A DNA stretch of 64,000 nt from positions 62,001 through 126,000 of the forward strand of contig JANQQI010000092.1 of assembly GCA_028285085.1 (NCBI GenBank), written 5' to 3'. The translations under genes and the position numbers were made by a program. The notes below the pieces were generated by a model. The model had not been told where the DNA came from. It saw only the letters and a list, made by a program, of their open reading frames with translations, and ran no database searches. Origin of the DNA: Saprospiraceae bacterium. GTDB taxonomy: Bacteria > Bacteroidota > Bacteroidia > Chitinophagales > Saprospiraceae. This document shows positions 26,924 through 34,374 of this stretch, piece after piece; positions within the stretch are counted from its first letter, which is position 1; every line of letters starts with the position of its first letter.

Positions 26924-27931
26924 TTAGCCATTTTGGTAAAAAATATCGAGACGATCTTCTCCAATTTTGAAGCTTTTTTCGGGTTGGCCGTCGATTTGAG
27001 GCGTTGGAATACCGTATGATAAGTGCTTGGGGCTTGTGAAAATTCGAGCTTCATCCCAAAGGTTCTGCTCAATAAAGCCGTTTAGTAACTGCGCACCACC
27101 TTCAACCAATAAACTCGTTATATCTGCCTGGTATAGCTTGTCGAGTAATTGGGCAAGTAAATCCTCTTTGAAGTCGAGATGGATAAATTGGATGTTTTGA
27201 TAATCGTTCTCAAGTGGCGGATTCGTGGTGACGATCCAGGTTGGATGCTGATCGTCAAATAGCTGAAGATGTCTGGATAAAGTGTTCTGGCAATCTAATA
27301 CAATGCGAAGTGGTTGGGGGAGTTGTGGAAAAAAACGATTGGTCAGAGCCGGGTCATCGATCCTTGCGGTGTTAGTACCGACTAAGATGGCGCCAAGCTC
27401 TCCACGCCATTTATGAACCAGTCGTTTAGAAAATGAATTAGTAAGCCATACGGATTCTCCGTGTCGGCCAATGAAACCATCCTTGGATTGAGCATATTTT
27501 AGAACGATGTGCGGGCGTTGGTTTTTTATCCAGCACGCTTGGAAGCGACTCAAAGTTTCAGTAGAGTGGAGAAATGCTTTTGGAAAAGGGATCACCTCAA
27601 CACCTTTTGCTTGGTAGGTCTGCTTTTCAAAAGAGGTAGGGTTAGAATACACAAATCGCTTTGCACCGCATTCAAGTATTTGATCGAGCGCGTTCGGTAG
27701 ATGTGAAAGGTAGATGGTAGCAGCTTCGAGAAGGTGGCGGTCCAGGTCGTGAATATCATCAATAGCTTCCTGAATCGGAACGAAAGGATCAGAACTACTG
27801 GCAAAGCTTTCTCCAATGACTCGATTATGATGCACAATCACAACGCCAAGATTCAAAGCCGAAGCTGCTCCATGGTGACCAATGCTGGCAAGGTCCAGAG
27901 CTCGTCGAATATAAATTTCATGCGCTTTCAT
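26924..27931 (-). CDS. ribD: RibD-like riboflavin protein: intact reductase half, degenerate deaminase half
   Basis: A 335-residue protein of RibD length. The C-terminal reductase (139-335) is well preserved: RPHIVLKYAQSKDGFIG, ESVWLTNSFSKRLVHKWR, GAILVGTNTARIDDPALTNR, and SLLVEGGAQLLNGFIEQNLWDEARIF. It should reduce the ribosylamino-pyrimidine in riboflavin synthesis. The N-terminal 138 residues align in order with the deaminase domain (YIRRALDLA, then VVIVHHNRVIG) but the zinc site is gone: the HAE motif reads IQEA (53-56), and the PCxHxGxTPPC segment is replaced by LSHLPNALDQ, with about ten residues missing. Deamination must come from another protein, or this is a structural relic. Confidence 0.88.
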   Translation of the reverse strand: MKAHEIYIRRALDLASIGHHGAASALNLGVVIVHHNRVIGESFASSSDPFVPIQEAIDDIHDLDRHLLEAATIYLSHLPNALDQILECGAKRFVYSNPTSFEKQTYQAKGVEVIPFPKAFLHSTETLSRFQACWIKNQRPHIVLKYAQSKDGFIGRHGESVWLTNSFSKRLVHKWRGELGAILVGTNTARIDDPALTNRFFPQLPQPLRIVLDCQNTLSRHLQLFDDQHPTWIVTTNPPLENDYQNIQFIHLDFKEDLLAQLLDKLYQADITSLLVEGGAQLLNGFIEQNLWDEARIFTSPKHLSYGIPTPQIDGQPEKSFKIGEDRLDIFYQNG

Positions 27932-28618
27932 GCTTGTTATAACAATTGGTTTGAGATCATTTTTTCATGGAAAAGCTTTGTGAGCATTTGGAAATTCCGT
28001 ATTATTACTACGAAGTTGTTTTAAGGTGGAGGTTGAAAATACCCGTAAGTACTTGATGTTCAAGGCGCAATTCTTTTCTAACTATTAAAGATAGTTAAAA
28101 TAGGATTATAGTGTAAAGCTCTTTGAATGATAGTGTAAAGTTGATACCAACTAGATGTCTGCTCAACATCTGGTTAAGCGTATCGTTGCCTTTGGTTTTC
28201 AATAAGCCGAATGCTAAGCCTTCGCTCCAAACATCGATAACTTACCTGTTCAATTTTCAATTGAAACGACTTCTAGTTAAAGTCTATTTCTTAATTTGGT
28301 TGAGGCCTAACGATAATAATTTTCTCTATTTATCAACGTTAAAATTTCAAAAAAAAAAATTTATCTTTGCCCAACAAATCAAACACAAGCTAAATATTTC
28401 ACGAAAGCTACTTCAGAGAGATTTTTTATTTTAGGCTTTAACTATAAGAGTTGTCGAAATTTCTACTTTTTGAGAATGGACATCTTACTTGTTTTGATAT
28501 TCAATCATTCTAGCCATTTAGCACGCTAAATCCTAGTCTCGGTTTTATCAAACTTTTAAGCTTACGATTCTCGATTTGCATTGATTTTAAACATACTCTT
28601 ATTAAAAACAGAGAGAGC
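27932..28618. other. Long non-coding stretch upstream of the HNH-AP2 gene
   Basis: About 690 bases, AT-rich. I find no credible coding sequence (a 103-codon frame at 28123-28434 has biased, membrane-like composition and no family features), no tRNA and no repeat. Visible structure is a 10-bp hairpin with a 7-base loop at 28149-28175 (AACTAGATGT against ACATCTGGTT) and a promoter box at 28362-28369. Confidence 0.55.
28362..28369 (+). promoter_or_regulatory. Candidate -7 box of the HNH-AP2 gene
   Basis: TATCTTTG matches TAnnTTTG but lies 249 bases before the GTG start at 28619, implying a long leader. No TTG at the usual -33 spacing is seen. Confidence 0.45.
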
Positions 28619-29188
28619 GTGTTGTACATTACAGTAGATTTAAAGAACGCCGATGCTCAGGTTCGGCTAGACAAGCATGTCTATGAATACCTGACTACGG
28701 ACCCCTATCTGGTCAAAGTAGATTTCATTAACAATTTGCGTAGACATTCCAGTGGTTGTGCTGTCTTTCAAAAGACATGGCAGCGCGCTGAGGGTGGTTA
28801 CAAAACAGAGACGATCTATTTGCATAAATTGATCGCTGAGCAGTTTTTGCCGGATGAGAAAACCAAAGAGAAAAATCTCGTAGGTGCTCGCAATGGTAAC
28901 AAGCTCGATTGCCGCCTCGAAAACATCGTATGGCGATCTCGGTCCGTAGCCAGCCGGCAGCGTAAAACCAGTAGCAAAGTAGGCTACACGGGTGTTTATC
29001 AAGAAAACAATCGCTATCGAGCGGTGATTTCTATCAATCGCAAATCAGTGCATATCGGTATGTTCGCAACAGCCGAGGAAGCTGCAGAAGCGTACAATAA
29101 GAAATCGAAAGAGCTTTATGGCGAGGATGGTAAGATTAATATCATCCGAAAAAAACCGAAAGAATCGGCAAGCAGTAAGAAAAAGTAA
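28619..29188 (+). CDS. HNH-like/AP2 domain DNA-binding protein, probably without nuclease activity
   Basis: About 189 residues starting at GTG 28619 (the following codon is TTG; no ATG is available upstream in frame). Residues 66-105 match an HNH_3-type fold: IYLHKLIAEQFLPD, then NGNKLDCRLENIVW. Residues 122-170 form an AP2 domain (GYTGVYQENNRYRAVISI, then HIGMFATAEEAAEAYN). In normal HNH proteins a VNHIDG-type motif precedes NKxxN; here it is VGARNG, so the metal-binding His is missing. This architecture comes from homing endonucleases; here it may act as a DNA-binding regulator. The tail is Lys/Ser rich. A bidirectional terminator follows. Confidence 0.8.
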   Translation: MLYITVDLKNADAQVRLDKHVYEYLTTDPYLVKVDFINNLRRHSSGCAVFQKTWQRAEGGYKTETIYLHKLIAEQFLPDEKTKEKNLVGARNGNKLDCRLENIVWRSRSVASRQRKTSSKVGYTGVYQENNRYRAVISINRKSVHIGMFATAEEAAEAYNKKSKELYGEDGKINIIRKKPKESASSKKK

Positions 29189-29200
29189 GGGTCACCTTAC

Positions 29201-29237
29201 AAAAAAAGCTGCCCGTATTAACGCGGCAGCTTTTTTT
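29201..29237. terminator. Bidirectional terminator between HNH-AP2 gene and ychF
   Basis: GCTGCC-GGCAGC stem, extended by an inner CGT/ACG pair, flanked by seven A on the left and seven T on the right, so it can stop transcripts from both convergent genes. Confidence 0.92.
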
Positions 29238-29257
29238 ATTTATCAATCAAATTATTC

Positions 29258-30352
29258 TTAAACGTTGAAACGGAAGTGCATCACATCGCCATCGTCAACA
29301 ACGTATTCCTTTCCTTCCACGGCCATCTTTCCTGCTTCTTTAACCGCTTGCTCTGATCCTAAGGATACATAGTCATTGTACTTGATGACTTCTGCGCGAA
29401 TGAAACCCTTTTCGAAATCAGTATGAATCACCCCGGCCGCTTGCGGCGCTTTGGTGCCCACAGAGATAGTCCAGGCACGAACCTCTTTTTCTCCAGCGGT
29501 GAAGTAGGTGATCAAATCCAATAACTTATAACAAGCGCGGATCACTTTATTGACGCCCGGTTCAGAGAGGCCCATCTCTTCTAGAAATTCCATACGCTCC
29601 TCTTTACTTTCTAACTCTGCGATATCAGCTTCAATGCCGGCACTAATTAAAATGACTTCCGCTTTTTCATCTTTTACGCGTTCTTTGAATGCCGCTGTAT
29701 GTTCATTTCCGTCGTGTACGGCATCTTCATCGACGTTACAAACGTAGAGGATGGGTTTAGCCGTAAGCAACATTAAATCATTGAGCAATTCTTCTGCAGC
29801 TTCGTCTTGAAAGGTTCGAGCAGGATGCTCTGATTCTAAATGAGCTTTGATGCTTTCGGCGATTTCCACTCGGCGAACTTCCTCTTTTTGACCACTCTTA
29901 GCTTGCTTTTTCAGCTTTTCTAACCGTTTTTCTACCGTTTCCAAATCCTTGAGTAGTAGCTCTGTATCGATAATTTCTTTATCGCGTACCGGATCAACGC
30001 TACCGTCAACGTGCACCACATTATCATTTTCAAAACAACGCACCACATGCACAATCGCATCCACCTCACGGATATTAGCGAGAAACTGGTTTCCCAACCC
30101 TTCTCCTTGACTAGCCCCTTTAATTAGGCCAGCAATATCAACGATTTCGATTGTCGTTGGTTGTACTTTTTGAGGGTTGACTAATTCACTTAATTTGTCC
30201 AATCTTAGATCGGGCACGGTGATCATCCCCACATTCGGATCTTTAGTCGCGAAGGGATAGTTAGCGGCCAGAGCTTTAGCCGAAGTAAGTGCATTGAAAA
30301 GCGTTGATTTTCCTACATTTGGCAAACCAACGATGCCGCATTTAAGAGCCAT
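29258..30352 (-). CDS. ychF: Redox-responsive ATPase YchF (Obg-like)
   Basis: A 364-residue protein, the standard YchF length. Walker A is GLPNVGKSTLFNALTS (9-24), then DPNVGMITVPDLRLDKL, switch II DIAGLIKGASQGEGLGNQFLANIREVDAI, and the specificity motif NVDE in place of NKxD, which in this family favours ATP over GTP. The C-terminal TGS-like domain includes FTAGEKEVRAWTI and DFEKGFIRAEVI. It is a conserved ribosome-associated ATPase. It starts a promoter that overlaps the start region of the divergent acpH gene. Confidence 0.96.
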   Translation of the reverse strand: MALKCGIVGLPNVGKSTLFNALTSAKALAANYPFATKDPNVGMITVPDLRLDKLSELVNPQKVQPTTIEIVDIAGLIKGASQGEGLGNQFLANIREVDAIVHVVRCFENDNVVHVDGSVDPVRDKEIIDTELLLKDLETVEKRLEKLKKQAKSGQKEEVRRVEIAESIKAHLESEHPARTFQDEAAEELLNDLMLLTAKPILYVCNVDEDAVHDGNEHTAAFKERVKDEKAEVILISAGIEADIAELESKEERMEFLEEMGLSEPGVNKVIRACYKLLDLITYFTAGEKEVRAWTISVGTKAPQAAGVIHTDFEKGFIRAEVIKYNDYVSLGSEQAVKEAGKMAVEGKEYVVDDGDVMHFRFNV

Positions 30353-30378
30353 AAGTTGTCGTTTTATTTTTTGCAGCG

Positions 30379-30409
30379 CAAATATAGACTTTTTGCATAA
30401 CCATTACAA
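30379..30409 (-). promoter_or_regulatory. Promoter of ychF
   Basis: On the reverse strand, TTG at 30407-30409, a 20-base spacer and TATATTTG at 30379-30386. The -33 element ends 3 bases before the ATG of the divergent acpH gene at 30413. Confidence 0.78.
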
Positions 30410-30412
30410 CCT

Positions 30413-31000
30413 ATGAATTACCTCGCGCATTTGTTTTTATCGTGTGAAGAAGAAGAGTTGTTGATTGGCAACTATATTGCGGACTCCATCCGCTTACCGG
30501 AGGTCCAATTGTACAGCGAGGGCGTGCAAAAAGGCATTCAGCTGCACCGCCAAATTGATCAATTTACGGATCAACACATCATGGTTCGGCAGAGTAGCAG
30601 TCGGCTACGGCCTCATCACCGCAAGTATGCCCCTGTCGTGACCGACATTCTTTATGATTACTTGCTCGCAAATAACTGGGAAAGATATAGTAGTGAGGAC
30701 TTTTCAGCTTTTACAGCGCGTATTTACGATATCTTACAGCGTAACATGGCGTTGATGCCAGGAAGTTTGAAAAGACATTTACCTCTGATGATTGCTGATG
30801 ATTGGCTACGTTCTTATGGTTCGAAAGAAGGCATTCGCTTTGTGCTCGGTAAGATGGATCAGCGGACACGTTTTCCTTCCAATTTTACGGCAGGCATTGA
30901 CCATCTACTAGCTGATTATCAGGCCTATAACACAGAATTTAACCAGTTTTTCCCGGATATTCTGGAATATGTGCGCACGCAGTGTGGTACTTGTAATTAA
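30413..31000 (+). CDS. acpH: Acyl carrier protein phosphodiesterase (AcpH/DUF479)
   Basis: A 195-residue protein opening MNYLAHLFLSCEEEELLIGNYIAD, with GVQKGIQLHRQIDQFTDQH and VVTDILYDYLLANNW, the HD-like metal site pattern of AcpH. The enzyme removes the 4'-phosphopantetheine arm from holo-ACP. Its ATG sits inside the ychF promoter region. The stop overlaps the convergent porT gene by 4 bases. Confidence 0.9.
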   Translation: MNYLAHLFLSCEEEELLIGNYIADSIRLPEVQLYSEGVQKGIQLHRQIDQFTDQHIMVRQSSSRLRPHHRKYAPVVTDILYDYLLANNWERYSSEDFSAFTARIYDILQRNMALMPGSLKRHLPLMIADDWLRSYGSKEGIRFVLGKMDQRTRFPSNFTAGIDHLLADYQAYNTEFNQFFPDILEYVRTQCGTCN

Positions 31001-31743
31001 CCTTCGAAGTGTAGTGAGATCGTAAAAGTACGTGACAGAATCTTTTCAATCACGTTGGACTGTTCGAGCTCATCGTTGAAAATGAGAATGTTACTAATCC
31101 CGTGTGATACTTTAATTTCTGGCGAGAAAATAAAGTAAGGGAAGAAAAACTGTACACCTGCCCCATATTCAAAAGCAAAATCTGTCGGCGCAATTTTCAC
31201 CAAATCATCTGCCTGTCGGGTACGCGAATCACTCGCGACATCAAAGCTATACTTGATCCCCGCAACAATAAAAAGGCGCATATCATTATAAGGCGCCGAT
31301 TTGTAGCGGATATGAAATGGCATTTCGACAAAAACGGATTCCACTTTACGCGAATAAGGCGGTCGAGATTCATCCGGAGTAGTGTATTCAATATTACGCT
31401 CAGCAAAGGAAAGGGTAGGGAGGAAGCGAAAATCGAAATATTGCCCCACTTTGAGATTGGTAACAATGCCGAGATTGAAACCCGGGCCGGTTACTGATTC
31501 CGCGGAGCTAATGCTGTCGTTAAGAATAAAGTCGCTCGAATGAAAAATGCGAAAATTCGAAGAGTTCACTCCGAGGGTTATCCCGAAATAATATGGCTTC
31601 TGTTGGAAATCCAGAAAGTTGTAATTGCCCCGAGTGGAGGATTGTGCTTGTGTGCCAGCTATGGCCAGCAACACGAAAGCTAGTGCCAGAATTATTTGTC
31701 GCCCAGATAAATGGAACAGATACCTAAACTTAGTGATTTGCAT
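30997..31743 (-). CDS. porT: PorT-like outer-membrane beta-barrel, type IX secretion component
   Basis: A 248-residue protein with an N-terminal signal peptide (ALAFVLLAIAGTQAQ) and a PorT-family barrel: YYFGITLGVNSSNFRI, FNLGIVTNLKVGQYFDFRFLPTLSFAERNIEY, VEMPFHIRYKSA and a C-terminal FTISLHFEG. PorT is required for T9SS-dependent secretion. The position directly after ubiE is also found in other Bacteroidota and supports the call. The reading frame begins 52 bases inside the end of ubiE, in a different frame, suggesting translational coupling. It probably serves the T9SS cargo encoded here (3244-6927 and 9426-10412). Confidence 0.88.
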   Translation of the reverse strand: MQITKFRYLFHLSGRQIILALAFVLLAIAGTQAQSSTRGNYNFLDFQQKPYYFGITLGVNSSNFRIFHSSDFILNDSISSAESVTGPGFNLGIVTNLKVGQYFDFRFLPTLSFAERNIEYTTPDESRPPYSRKVESVFVEMPFHIRYKSAPYNDMRLFIVAGIKYSFDVASDSRTRQADDLVKIAPTDFAFEYGAGVQFFFPYFIFSPEIKVSHGISNILIFNDELEQSNVIEKILSRTFTISLHFEG

Positions 31744-32423
31744 TTGACTGATTTAAAACCGATGCTTTCTAATACTTCTACAAAATTGTTACCATCCGGA
31801 AAAGCTTGTACGGATTCGTACAAATATTGATACGCTCGCGGATCTTTGGAGGTAAAACGCCCAATTAGCGGAAGAATGTATTTAAAGTAGCCATTAAATA
31901 GTTGTTTAAAAGGAAAAAGGCGTGGTTTTGAAAACTCCAACACCATCAATTGGCCATCTTTTTTCAAGACGCGGTGAATTTCTGCAAGCCCTTTTTTTAA
32001 ATTTTCGAAGTTACGCACTCCAAAGGCTACCGTTACCGCATCAAAGGTATTGTCTTCGAAAGGTAAATTCTCAGAATCACCGTCCGTCAACTCAATAATG
32101 GAATCAAGCTGTTGCTTTTTGATCTTTTTACGGCCGATATCCAGCATTTGCGGTGAAATATCGAGGCCAACGATCTTCTTTGGTTTTAGCTGACGCACCG
32201 TTTCAATGGCAACATCAGCAGTACCTGTAGCTACGTCAAGGATATACTGTGGCTGTTTGTCTTTGAGGAGGCGAATCGCTTTCTTTCGCCAAATTGTATC
32301 AATGCCCAGGGAGAGCAAGCGATTGAGAAAATCATAATAAGGTGCAATGCGATCAAACATACGCGACACCTGCTTTTTCTTATTGTCCTGATCGTTCTGA
32401 TAAGGTTTTACCGCCTCACTCAT
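31692..32423 (-). CDS. ubiE: Demethylmenaquinone methyltransferase
   Basis: A 243-residue class I methyltransferase of the UbiE/MenG family. It has the opening VSRMFDRIAPYYDFLNRLLSLG, SAM motif I LDVATGTADVAIE, DISPQMLDIGRKKI, the SENLPFEDNTFDAVTVAFGVRNF motif and GQLMVLEFSKP. It methylates demethylmenaquinone in the last step of menaquinone synthesis and pairs with mqnB in this window. It overlaps porT by 52 bases at its 3' end. Confidence 0.95.
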   Translation of the reverse strand: MSEAVKPYQNDQDNKKKQVSRMFDRIAPYYDFLNRLLSLGIDTIWRKKAIRLLKDKQPQYILDVATGTADVAIETVRQLKPKKIVGLDISPQMLDIGRKKIKKQQLDSIIELTDGDSENLPFEDNTFDAVTVAFGVRNFENLKKGLAEIHRVLKKDGQLMVLEFSKPRLFPFKQLFNGYFKYILPLIGRFTSKDPRAYQYLYESVQAFPDGNNFVEVLESIGFKSVKCKSLSLGICSIYLGDK

Positions 32424-32447
32424 AATCTTAGCTCGTTAAAATTTTTG

Positions 32448-32455
32448 CAAATATA
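32448..32455 (-). promoter_or_regulatory. Candidate -7 box of the ubiE-porT operon
   Basis: Reverse strand reads TATATTTG, 24 bases before the ubiE ATG. A TTG exists only about 30 bases further upstream, longer than the usual spacing. Confidence 0.5.
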
Positions 32456-32467
32456 ATTGAATACTTT

Positions 32468-33226
32468 TTAAAAAAGCTTTGGAAACAAAGCATTAGTCTT
32501 TTTTACGTAATCCTGATATTCCGGATTATCCTGGTACTTACGTTCCAGCATGGGTACGCCTGAAATGCGCATTAGCAACCAACTAATAGTGATGGGGCTA
32601 ATGATAGCAATCCACCAGGTACCAAGAGGAATGGTGTAGATGAAGATACCCCACCAAAGTATCATTTCACCAAAATAATTGGGATGACGACTGAATGACC
32701 AGAGGCCACTACGCATGATTTTACCACGATTAGTTGCTTGTCGTTTAAATTGAAGCAATTGATAATCCCCAATGCTCTCCCAGAGAAAGCCAATCAGCCA
32801 AATACCTAATCCTACGTATTGATAGGGTTGCAAAACTGATCCCGGAGTGTCAATTTGCATCAAAGGCAGGGCAATAATCCACATAAAAAAGCCTTGCAAG
32901 AGGAATACACGGAGCAAAGATTGGAGTACAACTCGTCCTTTCCATTCTTCCCGCCAGGCCGCGTAACGCCAATCTTCTCCTCTTTTATGGTTACGAATAG
33001 CAATATGAACGGCTAATCTTAGCCCCCAAATTGTCACAATTCCCCACAAAATAAAATTTGGACTTTCTCGGAATCTTAACTCAATAAATGAACAGACCAA
33101 AATAAACCCCATTCCCCAAGCTACATCTACAATCCCGTTGTCTCGCTTGATTTGCGCGAGAACAAACCAAAACAGCATATATGAAAGGATAATAAAAGCT
33201 GAGAAAAAATAGACGTTATTTGGCAT
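32468..33226 (-). CDS. DUF1295 / steroid 5-alpha-reductase-like membrane protein
   Basis: About 252 residues from the ATG at 33224-33226 (MPNNVYFFSAFIILSY); the 16-residue extension to 33274 lies outside the first membrane helix. Six or seven hydrophobic segments are visible. The C-terminal NRGKIMRSGLWSFSRHPNYFGEMILWWGIF is the diagnostic motif of DUF1295 and of isoprenylcysteine methyltransferase and 5-alpha-reductase relatives. The reaction is unknown; relatives reduce steroid-like or isoprenoid double bonds or methylate them. Confidence 0.88.
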   Translation of the reverse strand: MPNNVYFFSAFIILSYMLFWFVLAQIKRDNGIVDVAWGMGFILVCSFIELRFRESPNFILWGIVTIWGLRLAVHIAIRNHKRGEDWRYAAWREEWKGRVVLQSLLRVFLLQGFFMWIIALPLMQIDTPGSVLQPYQYVGLGIWLIGFLWESIGDYQLLQFKRQATNRGKIMRSGLWSFSRHPNYFGEMILWWGIFIYTIPLGTWWIAIISPITISWLLMRISGVPMLERKYQDNPEYQDYVKKTNALFPKLF

Positions 33227-33434
33227 GATATTTTCTGTTTCAAAGTCGAATGATAAGGAAACAAAGCCTGTCAAAATAAGTTGAAAAAACTTATCGCATT
33301 AGCAAAAAACTATTTTGTTAATGTTTTTGCCTGTCACAAAAAGGTGGAAAATTGTATTTTTCTACTATTCCCTCCACGTAATTTTACAGACATAAGCGAC
33401 TGAGGTCATCTCATAATTAACCGGTAGAAGCTAA

Positions 33435-33501
33435 AGACCTGTCAGGCTTGTGTTAAACAAAGACAAAACTATGGATAACGCAGTTAAGCCCTGACAGGTC
33501 T
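33435..33501. repeat. REP-like inverted repeat made of two quasi-palindromes
   Basis: Arm 1 at 33435-33449 and arm 2 at 33486-33501 are inverted copies (AGACCTGTCAGG-CTT against AAGCCCTGACAGGTCT, one extra base). Each arm is itself a near palindrome around CCTG-n-CAGG. The 36-base centre is AT-rich. It lies in the 320-base gap between the DUF1295 and the exported-protein genes; the rest of the gap shows nothing else. It is followed by GCTTTTT, so it may also act as a hairpin. Confidence 0.65.
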
Positions 33502-33546
33502 GCTTTTTAGAATAGAACCTTTTCTTTAAAACAACAATAGCCAACC

Positions 33547-34197
33547 ATGAAAGGAATCAATTCTCTGCTTCTCCCCCTCTTAATCATGCTCTTTTCGACG
33601 AGCGCCTTTGCAAAAAAAGGCGATAAAGTTCCAGGATACGTCGTTCTCGAAAATGGTGATCGCCTCGAAGGGCAAGTCATTATTGGTTCGATAACGGATA
33701 ATGAAACCAAAGTGAGCTTTATCAAAGAAGGTACTAATAAGAAAAAAACGTATAAGCCTAAGGATTTGGTCAGTTACGGTTATCAAGAAACCGAAATGGA
33801 TGATCTTGGAAAACCAGTGGTCAATTGGGTACACTACGATCGTATGAAAGTGGATTATCCACCGAAAATTTTTGCTTCGAAAACCGTTTTTGTAGAGCGA
33901 GAGATCGACGGTGAAATTACCCTGTATTGTTACTATGTGGAGGTACGTAACGATCCGAAGCAGCCTTATCGCTACTATTACTACCTGAAAAATGCGGAAG
34001 GTGAGATTACAAAAGTCGAGCGTGACAATTTCTCAAAAATGAGTAAAGACATGTTTGAAGAGTACACTGCGCTGACCGATCGAGTAGGGCAGAAGGACTT
34101 TGAATATCGCAATTTAGATCGCATGGTACGCGATTATAATTACTGGATGGTAAATAAGCACGATGCGGATGAATACCGTGTCGCTTTAAAAGAATAA
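33547..34197 (+). CDS. Exported protein of unknown function
   Basis: A 216-residue protein with a signal peptide (SLLLPLLIMLFSTSAFAK). The mature region has VPGYVVLENGDRLEGQVIIGS near its start, a beta-rich pattern in which a strand carrying DGDRLEG-like turns recurs, then basic, Tyr-rich segments (YRYYYYLKNAEGEI). I recognise no family. A good terminator follows, so it is a single-gene unit. Periplasmic location is likely. Confidence 0.7.
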   Translation: MKGINSLLLPLLIMLFSTSAFAKKGDKVPGYVVLENGDRLEGQVIIGSITDNETKVSFIKEGTNKKKTYKPKDLVSYGYQETEMDDLGKPVVNWVHYDRMKVDYPPKIFASKTVFVEREIDGEITLYCYYVEVRNDPKQPYRYYYYLKNAEGEITKVERDNFSKMSKDMFEEYTALTDRVGQKDFEYRNLDRMVRDYNYWMVNKHDADEYRVALKE

Positions 34198-34236
34198 TTG
34201 ATGATCTGAAAATTTTTGAATAATTTGTTCAAACAG

Positions 34237-34271
34237 ACGGTGGTCTCCGCTTCGGGAGCCACCGTTTTTTT
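34237..34271 (+). terminator. Terminator after the exported protein gene
   Basis: Stem ACGGTGG with CCACCGT, continued by CTCC/GGAG after a bulged T, a small loop, then seven T. Confidence 0.88.
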
Positions 34272-34329
34272 ATGTGGCGAATAGCTGATAAATGGCCTCT
34301 CGTATTACGAAAATCTTACCTAATTTGCT

Positions 34330-34337
34330 TATCTTTG
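34330..34337 (+). promoter_or_regulatory. Candidate -7 box of gyrA
   Basis: TATCTTTG matches TAnnTTTG, 37 bases before the gyrA ATG. No TTG lies at the expected -33 position. Confidence 0.5.
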
Positions 34338-34374
34338 CCGGTCTAAAACTTACCTGTATAACCAAAAGTGATAA

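Noticed and set aside
28123-28434. 103-codon open frame in the non-coding gap
   Set aside because: No homologous motif, biased AT-rich codons and no good start context; more likely chance.
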